From Candidatus Bathyarchaeota archaeon (GTDB lineage Archaea; Thermoproteota; Bathyarchaeia; Bathyarchaeales; Bathycorpusculaceae), in contig JAAYYI010000030.1 in the NCBI GenBank assembly GCA_012515445.1, forward strand, positions 1 through 32,270: a DNA stretch of 32,270 nt. The letters are read 5' to 3'. The translations under genes and the position numbers were made by a program. Positions 7,813-16,206 of the stretch are shown here, piece by piece (positions within the stretch are counted from its first letter, which is position 1; every line of letters begins with the position of its first letter). Below the pieces are notes generated by a model. That model worked only from the letters and a program-made list of their open reading frames with translations, was not told the DNA's origin and did no database searches.

Positions 7813-8349
7813 TTGGTCATCCATTTAGCTGCATTATCTTTTACAGCTTACCCATATGTTGCAATGGCAACCTTTGATGCACCAGAATCGTCAGAATCGC
7901 CACAGGATGCTACTAACTCACCCACGCCATTGCCTCCAACGCCTACCCCAACACCGATAGCCGGCACTGCAACCAAAGACCCCCAGATCACTGTTACTTT
8001 CAACCACTGGGACCCTCATGACATCACCATCCCAACCAAGATAGAAATTATTTCGCCCCGCAGCAACGATAGCCTACCAGAAGGATACGTCTACTTGATG
8101 GTGGGCATTAGCTCAAGTAAATGGCTGATAAACGGTGTCTTCTGCACTGCAGACTGGTTCAGCGGGCCCCAGCCGATCTGGTATTATAACCTCCGCTCTA
8201 CAGAAACAGTCCTTTATGCCATGGTAATATTCACGGGTGTACCGGCCGGTGACCACACCGTCTCGGTGCATGCTAACCTCCACGACGGTACATTCCTCAC
8301 CAGTTCAGTGTCATTCTATCTTGAGCCCGCAAGGCCAGGAGAGCGGTAA
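7813..8349 (+). CDS. Secreted protein, paralogue 1; apparent frameshift in its signal peptide
   Basis: The open frame from TTG 7813 encodes 178 residues: a hydrophobic start, a Pro/Thr/Ser linker (about 24-52), and a beta-rich domain ending in GDHTVSVHANLHDGT. The real start is probably the ATG at 7790, which has GGTGA upstream, but it is out of phase by one base. With one extra A in the A7 run at 7795-7801, the ATG would read MRKKIAALLVIHLAALS, a textbook signal peptide running straight into this frame. As written, the ATG frame stops after 12 codons. The next gene is a paralogue one base downstream. The product is likely an extracellular domain for adhesion or cell-surface structure. Function is unknown. 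Confidence 0.65.
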   Translation: MVIHLAALSFTAYPYVAMATFDAPESSESPQDATNSPTPLPPTPTPTPIAGTATKDPQITVTFNHWDPHDITIPTKIEIISPRSNDSLPEGYVYLMVGISSSKWLINGVFCTADWFSGPQPIWYYNLRSTETVLYAMVIFTGVPAGDHTVSVHANLHDGTFLTSSVSFYLEPARPGER

Positions 8350-8350
8350 A

Positions 8351-8860
8351 TTGAAATCAAGAATCACCGCGTTAGCACTTGCCATAATAATTACGCTTGG
8401 AGCTCTCACTTTTTATTCCATTAACAAGTCGGTTAATTCAGGAGCAACTTTAGTACCGACGTCGACGCCGACATCCACCAAGCCGCCTGTACCATCAACT
8501 CCAACAGACAAAAACTCGTCAGCCGCAGCTTGGGGCAACCCTCGCGAAACCAACGTATATCAGCTAACCATCATATCACCACAAAACATGACATACCAAA
8601 GTGGCAATCTTACGCTCCAAGTCAACGTAACCACCGGTTCTTGGGCAATCAACAGTATCTACTACAAAGCAGACCGGCTCGGAGATTACCACCGCATCTA
8701 TAGCCTCAGTAATCAACTAAGCAATCAACTAAGCCCCAGAATTACTGTTACCGCGAACTTCACAGGTATCCCAGAAGGCAACCACACAATAGAAGTAGTC
8801 GCAAAATATCACGACGGCTCACACACCTACGGAACGGTTGATTTCATCATGAAAACCTGA
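8351..8860 (+). CDS. Secreted protein, paralogue 2
   Basis: I place the start at TTG 8351 (169 residues) because AGGAGAGCGG lies just upstream at 8337-8346, and this start gives an N-terminal signal anchor (MKSRITALALAIIITLGALTF). A Thr/Pro/Ser linker follows, then an extracellular beta-rich domain with IYYKADRLGDYHRIYSL, a short internal repeat SNQLSNQLS, and the closing GNHTIEVVAKYHDGSHTYG. The closing segment matches the equivalent part of the preceding gene, so the pair arose by tandem duplication. The gap to the upstream stop is one base, so they are co-transcribed. It is convergent with the helicase gene. A cell-surface role is inferred. Confidence 0.75.
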   Translation: MKSRITALALAIIITLGALTFYSINKSVNSGATLVPTSTPTSTKPPVPSTPTDKNSSAAAWGNPRETNVYQLTIISPQNMTYQSGNLTLQVNVTTGSWAINSIYYKADRLGDYHRIYSLSNQLSNQLSPRITVTANFTGIPEGNHTIEVVAKYHDGSHTYGTVDFIMKT

Positions 8861-8866
8861 GGCGGG

Positions 8867-11761
8867 CTACTTATCCCAGTATTCCCTTGTCCGCAGAAAC
8901 TGGATCTTCGCCTTCAGCAGGTCCAGGTAGAATTTGTCTTCTTCGGGATGCATCTTGCCCAGAATCCGAGACGCAGTTTCCGGCCCAACGCCCTTAACCT
9001 GCAGTGCCCGCACTGCCTGTTTGCCGTAGCTCAAGATAAGGTCTGCTTTGCGACGTGCCTGACTGACCTCTTTTAACTCCTCCGGCATGAGTTCTTTGCC
9101 TTCTCTGCGGCGTTTCAGCGCATCCTGCAGCTTAAGCTGGTCCTGCGAGCGATAAAGTGGCGCAAGAAGTCCCGACCCGCAGTTGCCGCAGTGTGGCTCC
9201 TCGGGCAACTCCCTAATCTTCTGGTGTGTGCTCCACTCTCCGCACTTCATGCACAGCAGCGTCGTCTCGCGGGCTTCGATGGCCATCTTGAGTTTGTCAA
9301 CGTTGTTTACCAGTACCTTCTCGGGCGCCATTAGCTCAGTGACGTCGCCGTACTTTGAGAGGATATAGTAGGCTAGCGGCGAAGGCTTCTCGACGCTGAC
9401 ATAAGTTGTGACTTTGATTTTGCCCGATTTCACCTCAGCCAGGATCTGCTTGACACGGCTAAGATCGACTTTCTCCATCATTGCCTCGCGGATGGTTTCA
9501 CGGTAGACTGGTGTGTTGTCAAAGCGTGATTTGAGTTCGGCTTGGCGCTGGTAACTCATCGTTTTCCCCCGTGGTAGGACGCCGAAGCGCTCCGCCACGA
9601 ACTTCATTTTATAGCCAAATGGGAACTTGGCGTCAAGATACTTTTTGAAAGCCCGATCCACCGCTGCATCATCCAAACCGAAAAGAGTTTGCGGTAACTC
9701 GGCTAATTCATACTTGTTGAGTTTGCGTGGGGCCTCGATTAGGATTCGGTAGCCGTCAGTCCACCAACCGCTGATTACTTCCCGCTCGGAGAGAACGCTA
9801 TCGAAAATGCCGCCGAGGGCTTTGTTAACAAGTTCCCCGAAGCATGCGTGCACGATTAAGTAGCAGTCGTAGGTTTCCAGCACGATGTGGTTCTGTGTGG
9901 GCAGTGGTGCGCCGTCTTGGATGTGCTCATAGACTTCGCTGATTGCCTGTGTCATGCTGGCTTTGTCAGAGCCAAGCGCCTTAGCTAGGGTTTCTGCGGC
10001 CACTGCTGGGTCGCCTGTTTCCTTGAGCACATAAGCGATTTTTTCCCTGTTTTGTCCTGTCTGCTGCGCCAACTCATAGGGCACGGGCAAAATCTCGCCG
10101 TCCCAGCCCGGAACGGAAGCCATTGGGTCTTCAGATGGCACAACATGCACTGTTCCCGCCTCATCTTCGATCTGCACAATCCTCCATACCTTGCCCTTCA
10201 TGATGAAATTCAAGCCTACTCTGGCGTGGAGCGCCATGAATTCGTCTCCTAAACTGCCGATTTTGCGGTCGGATATGACGTTAATGACGGGGTATCGGCG
10301 CTCGTCAGGTATCATGGATAGGTTTTCGTAGTAGTAAACGCGGGTTTTTCTGGTTTTGGTCAAAACGGTTTCGTCTTCGTTTAGTCTTAATTGGTGGAGG
10401 CTGTCTAAAAAGCGTAGTTGGTCTAGTAGCTCCATTTTCTGGACGCCTCGGTATAGGTAGCTGCGGTGGATTATCCGGGCTAATTTATCGACAGATAGTG
10501 GTTGCTCATCTATAAGTAGCCCAGCTATCTGGTGAGCCAGCACATCCAAAGCGCCGAAATGCATTGGGACCTGCTCAATTAGCCCAGCTTTAGCGTTCTT
10601 AATTGACGCCAGCGCCTCCAAGGTGTCGTCTGGGTAAACAGTGATTACCGTACCCTCTGATTCCCTGCCCAATCGGTGCCCGCTCCGCCCTACTCTCTGA
10701 ATTAAGCTATTGACCTGCCGGGGCGACATGTACTGCACCACCAAATCCACCTGCCCCACATCAATCCCAAGCTCAAGCGTACTCGTACAGATGATCGCTT
10801 TAAGCTGTCCCGCCTTAAACGCGTCTTCGATGGCTATGCGTTCCTCTTTTGAGATGGAGCCGTGGTGTACGGCTATGTCCTCTCTGCCCAATAATGCCAG
10901 CTTATACCCCATTACTTCAGCTATTGTGCGGCTGTTAACGAAGATAAGCGTAGACTGGTGGCTGTCGACTAGTTCTAGTATGCGTCTGATTCTTGACGCT
11001 GCTTCGGGCGATGTCGCTAGTTTAGAAGCTAAATCGTAATCCCCCTCGACAGGCGCAGGATTCTCGACGCTGTAGCGGTAGCGCTTCTCAGCCGACGCCT
11101 CAATTATGGCGATTTTTCGTTTGGTTCCTGCGATGTAGTGGGCGATTTCTTGTGGGTTGCCAATAGTTGCTGAGAGCCCGATGCGCTGGAAGTCTCTTTT
11201 GGTAACAAGTTGCAGGCGTTCAAGCGCCAATGAAAGTTGTGCACCACGTTTGCTCGAAGCCAAATCATGCACCTCATCCACAACCACAAACTCCACGGCT
11301 TTTAGATGCCGCCGCATCTGTGAACCGGGCAGAATCGCCTGCAGCGTCTCAGGTGTAGTAACTAGCATCTGAGGCGGCTTCTGTGCCTGCTTTCTACGTA
11401 TCTTCATTTCAGTGTCACCGTGACGTACGTCAACGGTTATGTCGAGTTTCTGGCTCCAGAACTGCAGCCGCTTTAGCATGTCGCGGTTCAGCGCTCGGAG
11501 CGGGGTGATATAGATTACTTGAATTCCGCTGGGTTGGCTGTTTTGGCTTTTCTGCTCTACCAGCTTGGAGAAGATTGGGAGTAGGACGGCTTCGGTTTTG
11601 CCGCTACCAGTAGGCGCAATCAGAAGCACGCTTTCGCCGGCCAGAATCGGTGGGAAGGCTTTGGTTTGGGGCAGCGTGGGTTCTGTGAAGCTGTAGTCAG
11701 CAAGCGCCTTCTGTACCGGTTTGGCGAGTAAATTGAAGCAACTGGGTGATTGGGTGGACAT
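8867..11761 (-). CDS. lhr: Lhr-type superfamily 2 DEAD/DEAH helicase
   Basis: The 964-residue protein is an archaeal Lhr-like helicase. Walker A APTGSGKT (49-56), DEVH (162-165), SAT (197-199) and motif VI QRVGRSGHR are intact, followed by the winged-helix and Lhr core region. Near the C-terminus a zinc ribbon is formed by CMKC (837-840) and CGNC (858-861), and a helix-hairpin-helix-like VKGVGPETA lies at about 922-930; the last residues (LRTREYWDK) are typical of the archaeal subgroup. Lhr proteins translocate 3' to 5' on DNA and unwind DNA or RNA:DNA hybrids in repair. The ATG at 11761 is the first start. The gene stands alone and is convergent with the secreted pair. Confidence 0.93.
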   Translation of the reverse strand: MSTQSPSCFNLLAKPVQKALADYSFTEPTLPQTKAFPPILAGESVLLIAPTGSGKTEAVLLPIFSKLVEQKSQNSQPSGIQVIYITPLRALNRDMLKRLQFWSQKLDITVDVRHGDTEMKIRRKQAQKPPQMLVTTPETLQAILPGSQMRRHLKAVEFVVVDEVHDLASSKRGAQLSLALERLQLVTKRDFQRIGLSATIGNPQEIAHYIAGTKRKIAIIEASAEKRYRYSVENPAPVEGDYDLASKLATSPEAASRIRRILELVDSHQSTLIFVNSRTIAEVMGYKLALLGREDIAVHHGSISKEERIAIEDAFKAGQLKAIICTSTLELGIDVGQVDLVVQYMSPRQVNSLIQRVGRSGHRLGRESEGTVITVYPDDTLEALASIKNAKAGLIEQVPMHFGALDVLAHQIAGLLIDEQPLSVDKLARIIHRSYLYRGVQKMELLDQLRFLDSLHQLRLNEDETVLTKTRKTRVYYYENLSMIPDERRYPVINVISDRKIGSLGDEFMALHARVGLNFIMKGKVWRIVQIEDEAGTVHVVPSEDPMASVPGWDGEILPVPYELAQQTGQNREKIAYVLKETGDPAVAAETLAKALGSDKASMTQAISEVYEHIQDGAPLPTQNHIVLETYDCYLIVHACFGELVNKALGGIFDSVLSEREVISGWWTDGYRILIEAPRKLNKYELAELPQTLFGLDDAAVDRAFKKYLDAKFPFGYKMKFVAERFGVLPRGKTMSYQRQAELKSRFDNTPVYRETIREAMMEKVDLSRVKQILAEVKSGKIKVTTYVSVEKPSPLAYYILSKYGDVTELMAPEKVLVNNVDKLKMAIEARETTLLCMKCGEWSTHQKIRELPEEPHCGNCGSGLLAPLYRSQDQLKLQDALKRRREGKELMPEELKEVSQARRKADLILSYGKQAVRALQVKGVGPETASRILGKMHPEEDKFYLDLLKAKIQFLRTREYWDK

Positions 11762-11879
11762 TCTTACTCTAAGTATGCGATATGGGGATGTTTTAACTGT
11801 TTAGACATAAAATTGTTGAAATCACCTGAAAACTCAATTAGAGTTACCGCGATTTTACGTCCGCGTAGACAGCGATACA

Positions 11880-11886
11880 TTATATT
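11880..11886 (+). promoter_or_regulatory. TATA box for the surface protein gene at 11909
   Basis: TTATATT is centred about 26 bases before the ATG at 11909, predicting a leaderless transcript and supporting that start. Confidence 0.55.
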
Positions 11887-11908
11887 CTATCAACCCAACC
11901 GCAAGGTT

Positions 11909-12805
11909 ATGGGCAAAATCAAAGGATCATGGGCTTTTGTCCTCATCGCAGTAATAGGTATTGTTATTCTGACAATTGGAATAGTTTACTCAGTTGTCAA
12001 CTCAATGCAATCAGGTTTGCCGGTCAACGTCACAATAACTAGTTTCAACCTGACAGGATATGGTAACCCAGTTGGAGTTGTGTGGAACGACGAGTTCGCT
12101 CTCAACTATACCAATAGCGGTTTAACTGATGCTAATAATGTCAGCATTACCTTCAGTACAAACAGCCCTTTTCAGATTAAGAGAGAAATTTCCGTCTTTG
12201 ACCCCAACTATCCGCACTATTACATCGACTCGCTTACAATGGGTCAGGCATACCCTTTAGGTACAATAAAAGCTGGAGGATACAAGGAATTTCATGGCGA
12301 AATCTGGAACAACCTTGATGACTCAGCGAAAATGGGAGGGTACACAGTTTATGTCACCCTAAAATCCAAGGACATGATCTTAGACCAAGCCCAATTACTT
12401 ATTCCGAAACTCCAAACCTACAATATCACCTGCACTTACCACCAGAAAAGCTTAGAAAGTGTGGATGCAGATAGAAAAGTTGCATTTCTAGTTACAGCTA
12501 ACTCGGTTAATGGCAGCCAAGCAAACTTGAGCTTTGAAAAGTTTTACCTAAATGTAATGTACGCCGAGAATCTAACCACAGCTTATCCGGTCACACGGTT
12601 TTATGATGCAGTTCCTTGGGAAACAGGAACTATAACACTGGATACTGATAATTGGACTTCAGATTTTCAATTGACATTTCAATTTCCGAGCTACTTCAAG
12701 GGAAGCCCACTCAATAGTTACTCGTTAGTATACCAGGCTGGATATTCAGATTCAATTCAAGTTATCCATGAGGACCTTTTGGATAGTACTGCCGTCAATA
12801 AATAA
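11909..12805 (+). CDS. Membrane-anchored extracellular protein, unrecognised
   Basis: The start at ATG 11909 gives 298 residues and puts the TATA box at the correct leaderless distance; an in-frame ATG at 11750 would overlap the helicase start and lacks support. Residues 8-28 are one membrane helix (WAFVLIAVIGIVILTIGIVY), so the rest faces outside. The ectodomain is beta-rich with many NxT/S sequons, including a first segment VTITSFNLTGY and NYTNSGLTDANNVSITF, which resembles CARDB/Ig-like stalk domains, and YNITCTYHQKS later. No catalytic motif is apparent. It is probably a surface-layer-associated or pilus-like stalk. The family is not recognised. Confidence 0.7.
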   Translation: MGKIKGSWAFVLIAVIGIVILTIGIVYSVVNSMQSGLPVNVTITSFNLTGYGNPVGVVWNDEFALNYTNSGLTDANNVSITFSTNSPFQIKREISVFDPNYPHYYIDSLTMGQAYPLGTIKAGGYKEFHGEIWNNLDDSAKMGGYTVYVTLKSKDMILDQAQLLIPKLQTYNITCTYHQKSLESVDADRKVAFLVTANSVNGSQANLSFEKFYLNVMYAENLTTAYPVTRFYDAVPWETGTITLDTDNWTSDFQLTFQFPSYFKGSPLNSYSLVYQAGYSDSIQVIHEDLLDSTAVNK

Positions 12806-13212
12806 AATGAGAACCCAACGAGGATCATTGCTTAGCGATAGCTGTTTGTCTATCTGCTCTATTAGCAGTTCATTGCAGAAACTATAGAGGGGGTCTATTG
12901 AGGGCATCGTTTTCGTTAGGTAGGGAGGAGGAGGTGTGCTGAGTAGGGCAGGTAGTCAATTTTTTTGGGCTTTATATAAGGGAAGGAGTAGGTCGCAAGA
13001 GCAGCTGTAGCAGCCCAAAAGGGAGCAGGGTACTCTATCTTACTGCTTCCTGAGGGGCAGCAAACTATACTTCTTAAGAGGTCCTCTTTTTCAGGCACGC
13101 TCTTTTCAGGACTTTTCCTCCATATTTTTCGAATGTTTTTGTTCGTGTTTTTTGGGAAAGTCTTTTATGGATTGAAGCCGATGTGGGTTGTAATAATTCG
13201 GACAACTTGCTG
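12806..13212. other. Gene-poor stretch with a possible small-RNA promoter
   Basis: No convincing gene is seen in these 407 bases. A TTTATATAAG box at 12971-12980 could drive a short transcript from about 13003; downstream, GGGAGCAG (13020-13027) can pair with CTGCTTCC (13042-13049), and AGAGG/CCTCT arms at 13077-13087 flank a single base before a T-rich run. Short frames on both strands lack ribosome sites and protein-like composition. It does not match SRP RNA, RNase P RNA or tRNA as far as I can read. Confidence 0.25.
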
Positions 13213-13230
13213 TTAGCAAAAAATTGCTAA
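13213..13230. repeat. Perfect inverted repeat before the gene at 13256
   Basis: TTAGCAA and TTGCTAA flank four A residues, a perfect 7-base inverted repeat that ends 25 bases before the TTG start. It overlaps where the TATA box or transcription start should be, so it may be an operator. Confidence 0.5.
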
Positions 13231-13255
13231 TAAAAATGAAGGGAGATGGGATAAA

Positions 13256-13573
13256 TTGAATCTAAAATTATACGCATTAAAAAATGCTGGCTACAGCCAA
13301 ACACAAGAACGCATACAGCTAGTAGTCGTGGACCTAGATAGAGGAAAACGCTACCCACTGAACTTCGTCTGCATCCTTCCACGCTACTTCCGAATCCTAG
13401 AAAAGCGCAGCAGTAAATTCGCAAAACTTTTCGGAACAAAAAGCCTCACAATGGCAAAAGAGTTACTCGTCGACGCGCAACACCAAGAAGAAGACCCCGA
13501 AATAATCACAGCCATAAAACGTCGAATCAAAGACATCGACGCCAAACAGGACTGCACCTTACCACAGCAATAA
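13256..13573 (+). CDS. Small conserved-looking hypothetical protein
   Basis: The 105-residue product starts at TTG 13256 behind a GGGAGATGGG ribosome site. It opens with KLYALKNAGYSQTQERIQL and the strand VVVDLDRGKRYPLNFVCILPRYF, then a helical, basic middle (ILEKRSSKFAKLFGTKSLTMAKELL) and a charged C-terminal helix (IITAIKRRIKDID). No signal peptide, membrane segment or metal site is present. The composition (about equal basic and acidic residues, well-ordered strands and helices) is that of a real folded protein, perhaps nucleic-acid binding. I do not recognise the family. It is preceded by a perfect inverted repeat that may regulate it and is convergent with apgM. Confidence 0.65.
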   Translation: MNLKLYALKNAGYSQTQERIQLVVVDLDRGKRYPLNFVCILPRYFRILEKRSSKFAKLFGTKSLTMAKELLVDAQHQEEDPEIITAIKRRIKDIDAKQDCTLPQQ

Positions 13574-13591
13574 AAAAACTTCTACTTTTTT
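13574..13591. terminator. Bidirectional A/T-run terminator
   Basis: An A7 run followed closely by a T6 run lies between the convergent ends of the small gene and apgM. Each strand therefore has a T tract after its gene. Confidence 0.5.
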
Positions 13592-13621
13592 AGCGCCAAT
13601 CAATCAACACTTTTATCAAGT

Positions 13622-14830
13622 TTAATGGTTAGAAAGAAGCAGAGAAATTAAGTAATCATTATCAATTAGACCATAACTACCCTTCTTTGAAGAGTCCTCA
13701 TCAAACTTTTCCACACCATCAGGTTTCATTGATGGGGCAGCTATAGCAAACGGTACTGGATCTCGTGCATGCGTCCGAGTCTTGATTGGCGTAGGATGAT
13801 CCGGCAGTACTGCAATCGCATACGGCTCGTTCATACCAGCCATGATTCTGCCGATGCAGCGCCTGTCAAGGTCTTCGATTGTTTTTACTTTAAGCGCATA
13901 GTCACCGACGTGTCCAGCTTCGTCAGGTGCTTCCACATGGACAAATACCAAGTCGCTGGTTTTTATCGCTTCTAATGCAGCGTCCGCTTTACCCTCATAA
14001 TTAGTATCTGCTAATCCGGTTGCGCCCTTTACATTGATAATCTGCATGCCAGCGTATGTACCGATGCCCTTGACTAGGTCAACAGCGGATATCGCCGCCG
14101 AGGTTATGCCAAACTTCTCTTTAAGCGTAGGCATAGCCGGTTTTCTGCCGCCACCCCATGGCCAAATCAGGTTACCGGGGTTTTTATTGGCTTTCTGGCG
14201 AGCGACGTTAACTGGGTGTTCACGCAGGATATCACGTGAGCGCGCGATCATGTCGTTGAGCAGTTTTGCACCTGTTTCCGCTTCGGCCGCTAACGCTTTT
14301 GGTTTAACGTCTGCTATCTGTGCTCCTCTGACGTCATGCGGAGGGTTGCATTTAATCTGCGCCGAATACGGAAAATTACGCAGAATCAGAAAATGCCTGT
14401 AATCAAGACCAGGGTAGAATTCGACCTTTCCCGGTTGCGCCAACTTTTCCCTTAGTGAAAATATGAGTTGAGTTGCTTCCTCGGTTGTTATATGGCCGGA
14501 CGAATAATCGTAAACTGTGTTATCTTTTTCGGTGATTATGTTACAGCGGTATGCCGCGTCGTTTAAGCCTAACTGTATGCCGCGTGCTGGTACTTCTAGT
14601 GGGCCTCTGCCAGTGTTGTAGATGCGTGGATCGTAACCAAGGACTGAGCATATTGCTGTTTCTGAGCCGGGTACGCACTCGTCAGGGACTGTTTTTAGTA
14701 ATCCACTTCGTCCTTTTGCAGCTATGGAGTCCATGTTTGGTTTATACGCTGCTTGAAGCGGAGTCTTGTTTCCTAGCTCCGGAAGAGGGTAATCTGCCAT
14801 GCCGTCTCCGACGACGAGTATGTACTTCAT
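13622..14830 (-). CDS. apgM: Cofactor-independent phosphoglycerate mutase, archaeal type
   Basis: The 402-residue protein belongs to the alkaline-phosphatase-superfamily aPGM class, which interconverts 3- and 2-phosphoglycerate in glycolysis and gluconeogenesis. Diagnostic parts are the N-terminal VGDGMADYPLPELGNKTPLQ with metal ligand D9, the catalytic Ser56 in CVPGSETAI, the LGYDPRIYNTGRGPLE stretch, HVEAPDEAGHVGD and the C-terminal PDHPTPIKTRTHARDPVPF metal-binding block. Its length is normal and nothing is missing. The ATG at 14830 gives the family N-terminus. It is a single-gene unit, convergent with the small gene at 13256. Confidence 0.96.
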   Translation of the reverse strand: MKYILVVGDGMADYPLPELGNKTPLQAAYKPNMDSIAAKGRSGLLKTVPDECVPGSETAICSVLGYDPRIYNTGRGPLEVPARGIQLGLNDAAYRCNIITEKDNTVYDYSSGHITTEEATQLIFSLREKLAQPGKVEFYPGLDYRHFLILRNFPYSAQIKCNPPHDVRGAQIADVKPKALAAEAETGAKLLNDMIARSRDILREHPVNVARQKANKNPGNLIWPWGGGRKPAMPTLKEKFGITSAAISAVDLVKGIGTYAGMQIINVKGATGLADTNYEGKADAALEAIKTSDLVFVHVEAPDEAGHVGDYALKVKTIEDLDRRCIGRIMAGMNEPYAIAVLPDHPTPIKTRTHARDPVPFAIAAPSMKPDGVEKFDEDSSKKGSYGLIDNDYLISLLLSNH

Positions 14831-14990
14831 CTGTTTTTCACCGATAGTGGGAGGCTTTCTTTGATGTTAGTGCAAAGGCGTATTTATCTGCTAGCTGCTC
14901 GGTGACGAGTTTGTCTGATTGGCGCTTGTGGAGTCGCGCCAATATATTTCGGCTGGCTTGTGCCAAGCTACCTTGGACCAATATGCCTAG

Positions 14991-15206
14991 TTAACAACAA
15001 TCGGTAACTTATCCTATCTGACTATCTATGTAGTGTCATGCGTTAAACTGAAGAAGAACCGATATATCCCCTACGCATTGACGATGCCTGTGTACTGGGC
15101 GCTTATGAGTTTCGCCAGCTGGAGAGGCTTTTTCCAGCTGATAAGAAACCCGTACCATTGGGACAAAACCAAGTATGGCGTCTCAAAAATCCCTGTTAAA
15201 ACATAG
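14991..15206 (+). pseudogene. C-terminal remnant of a family 2 glycosyltransferase
   Basis: After a TAG at 14988-14990 a 71-codon frame without a proper start runs to the TAG at 15204-15206. Its end reads MPVYWALMSFASWRGFFQLI and then NPYHWDKTKYG, which is the conserved tail of large multi-membrane GT2 glycosyltransferases (the cellulose/hyaluronan-synthase-like class): the PxYW helix, the Q-L-I-R-x-P turn and the W-x-K-T-x-(H/Y)-G signature. Before it lies one hydrophobic segment (YLTIYVVSC) and a basic loop. The catalytic domain with DxD and QxxRW motifs is absent from the upstream 160 bases, which show no recognisable coding. It is therefore a decayed gene or deletion scar. Confidence 0.7.
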
Positions 15207-15209
15207 CGT

Positions 15210-15908
15210 TTAATGCGTGTTTTCTCGAGGATGCTTGAGTTCCAATTTATGCCAGAACCTTCGTTTTATAAAAACAAATGACACAATGGCTGTAATCAAG
15301 GTGGAGAAGCAAGTGATAAAGTTGGCTAAAGTCACCCATTGAGGTACATTGATTATGCCCCATAGTAGGGATAAACTAAGATAGAGCGCTCCCGCGCCGG
15401 TTATGGCTTGAGCGATTCCCATCAAGCGTGGGATACGGCGCGCTTTATCTTTGAGCCAGTTTAGGTGACCTTCAATTCGCATAGATACATCGGGTAAGTC
15501 ATCAAGTAACAGGGCGAAGCCGCCTAGTAGGAAGAATTTGCCGAGGTTCACTTCTACCGACTCGTTGAAAACTATAAAAATCGTGAATATGGAAGCGGGC
15601 GTAAAGAGCACCACGTAGACGGCGGCGCAGCCGATAACTACTAGGCCATAGAAGTAGTGGTGGAATAGGAATCGTCCCGTGTGCAGTTTTCTGCCTAGCA
15701 TTGCGCTTGGGTAGAGGCTTAATACTGCTGCGGCTATAGCGAACCAGAAGACGGCGCCGTCAATAATGTAGGGTTCGAATGGTTTCCATGGAGCGTAATA
15801 CCAGTAGACGCCTCCGAGAACGCTGGCGGCGCAGGCGATCGTTAGAAGTGCATTGAATAGTAGGCTTACGCTGAATACTTTTTTTGCTATTATCCAGATG
15901 CGTCCCAT
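15210..15908 (-). CDS. Polytopic membrane protein, unrecognised
   Basis: The 232-residue protein has about six membrane helices: two near the N-terminus (LLFNALLTIACAASVLGGVY and the IDGAVFWFAIAAAVLSLY region), two central (GLVVIGCAAVYVVLF, FLLGGFALLLDDLPDV), and two C-terminal. Conserved-looking charged or polar residues inside the membrane region include an HHYFYG loop and LLDDLPDVSMR. The hydrophilic loop GHLNWLKDKARRIPRL is probably cytoplasmic. The ATG at 15908 starts it. Its stop is four bases from the stop of the convergent glycosyltransferase remnant. No family is recognised. The 298 bases upstream to 16206 hold only short broken frames. Confidence 0.7.
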   Translation of the reverse strand: MGRIWIIAKKVFSVSLLFNALLTIACAASVLGGVYWYYAPWKPFEPYIIDGAVFWFAIAAAVLSLYPSAMLGRKLHTGRFLFHHYFYGLVVIGCAAVYVVLFTPASIFTIFIVFNESVEVNLGKFFLLGGFALLLDDLPDVSMRIEGHLNWLKDKARRIPRLMGIAQAITGAGALYLSLSLLWGIINVPQWVTLANFITCFSTLITAIVSFVFIKRRFWHKLELKHPRENTH

Positions 15909-16206
15909 GCGTTACCCCATATTGGCTGCTTTGAAGTTCAGGAGAAGGCGGTATAGGATTTGAAGTTTGCGAAAAAACGCCCGCCATCTTCAGACGTAAG
16001 CGCAGAAAACCATGACTGAAACAAGCGCAGAGTTTTTTGACTCCAGCGGAGGGTGAATCGATGTGTGGCTATTCTACCAAAACATTGAAATCTGCTGGAG
16101 AAGTGCTTTGACGTGGACGATGAGGTTATCGAGGTACGATGAAGCTTAAGGTGGGGAATAAAAACGCCAGCGGCTTGTGAATACTTTTTCCGCTACTGAG
16201 TCCATT

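Noticed and set aside
12916-13098. 60-codon minus-strand frame in the spacer after the surface protein gene
   Set aside because: It has no ribosome site and unlikely composition, and it lies over the possible small-RNA promoter.
15765-15785. GGGTTCGAAT, like a tRNA T-loop
   Set aside because: It lies within a membrane protein gene and no cloverleaf can be formed around it.
16040-16145. Short frame ending LEKCFDVDDEVIEVR before GH130
   Set aside because: It is preceded directly by a stop and has no start; too short to separate from chance, though it could be a gene fragment.
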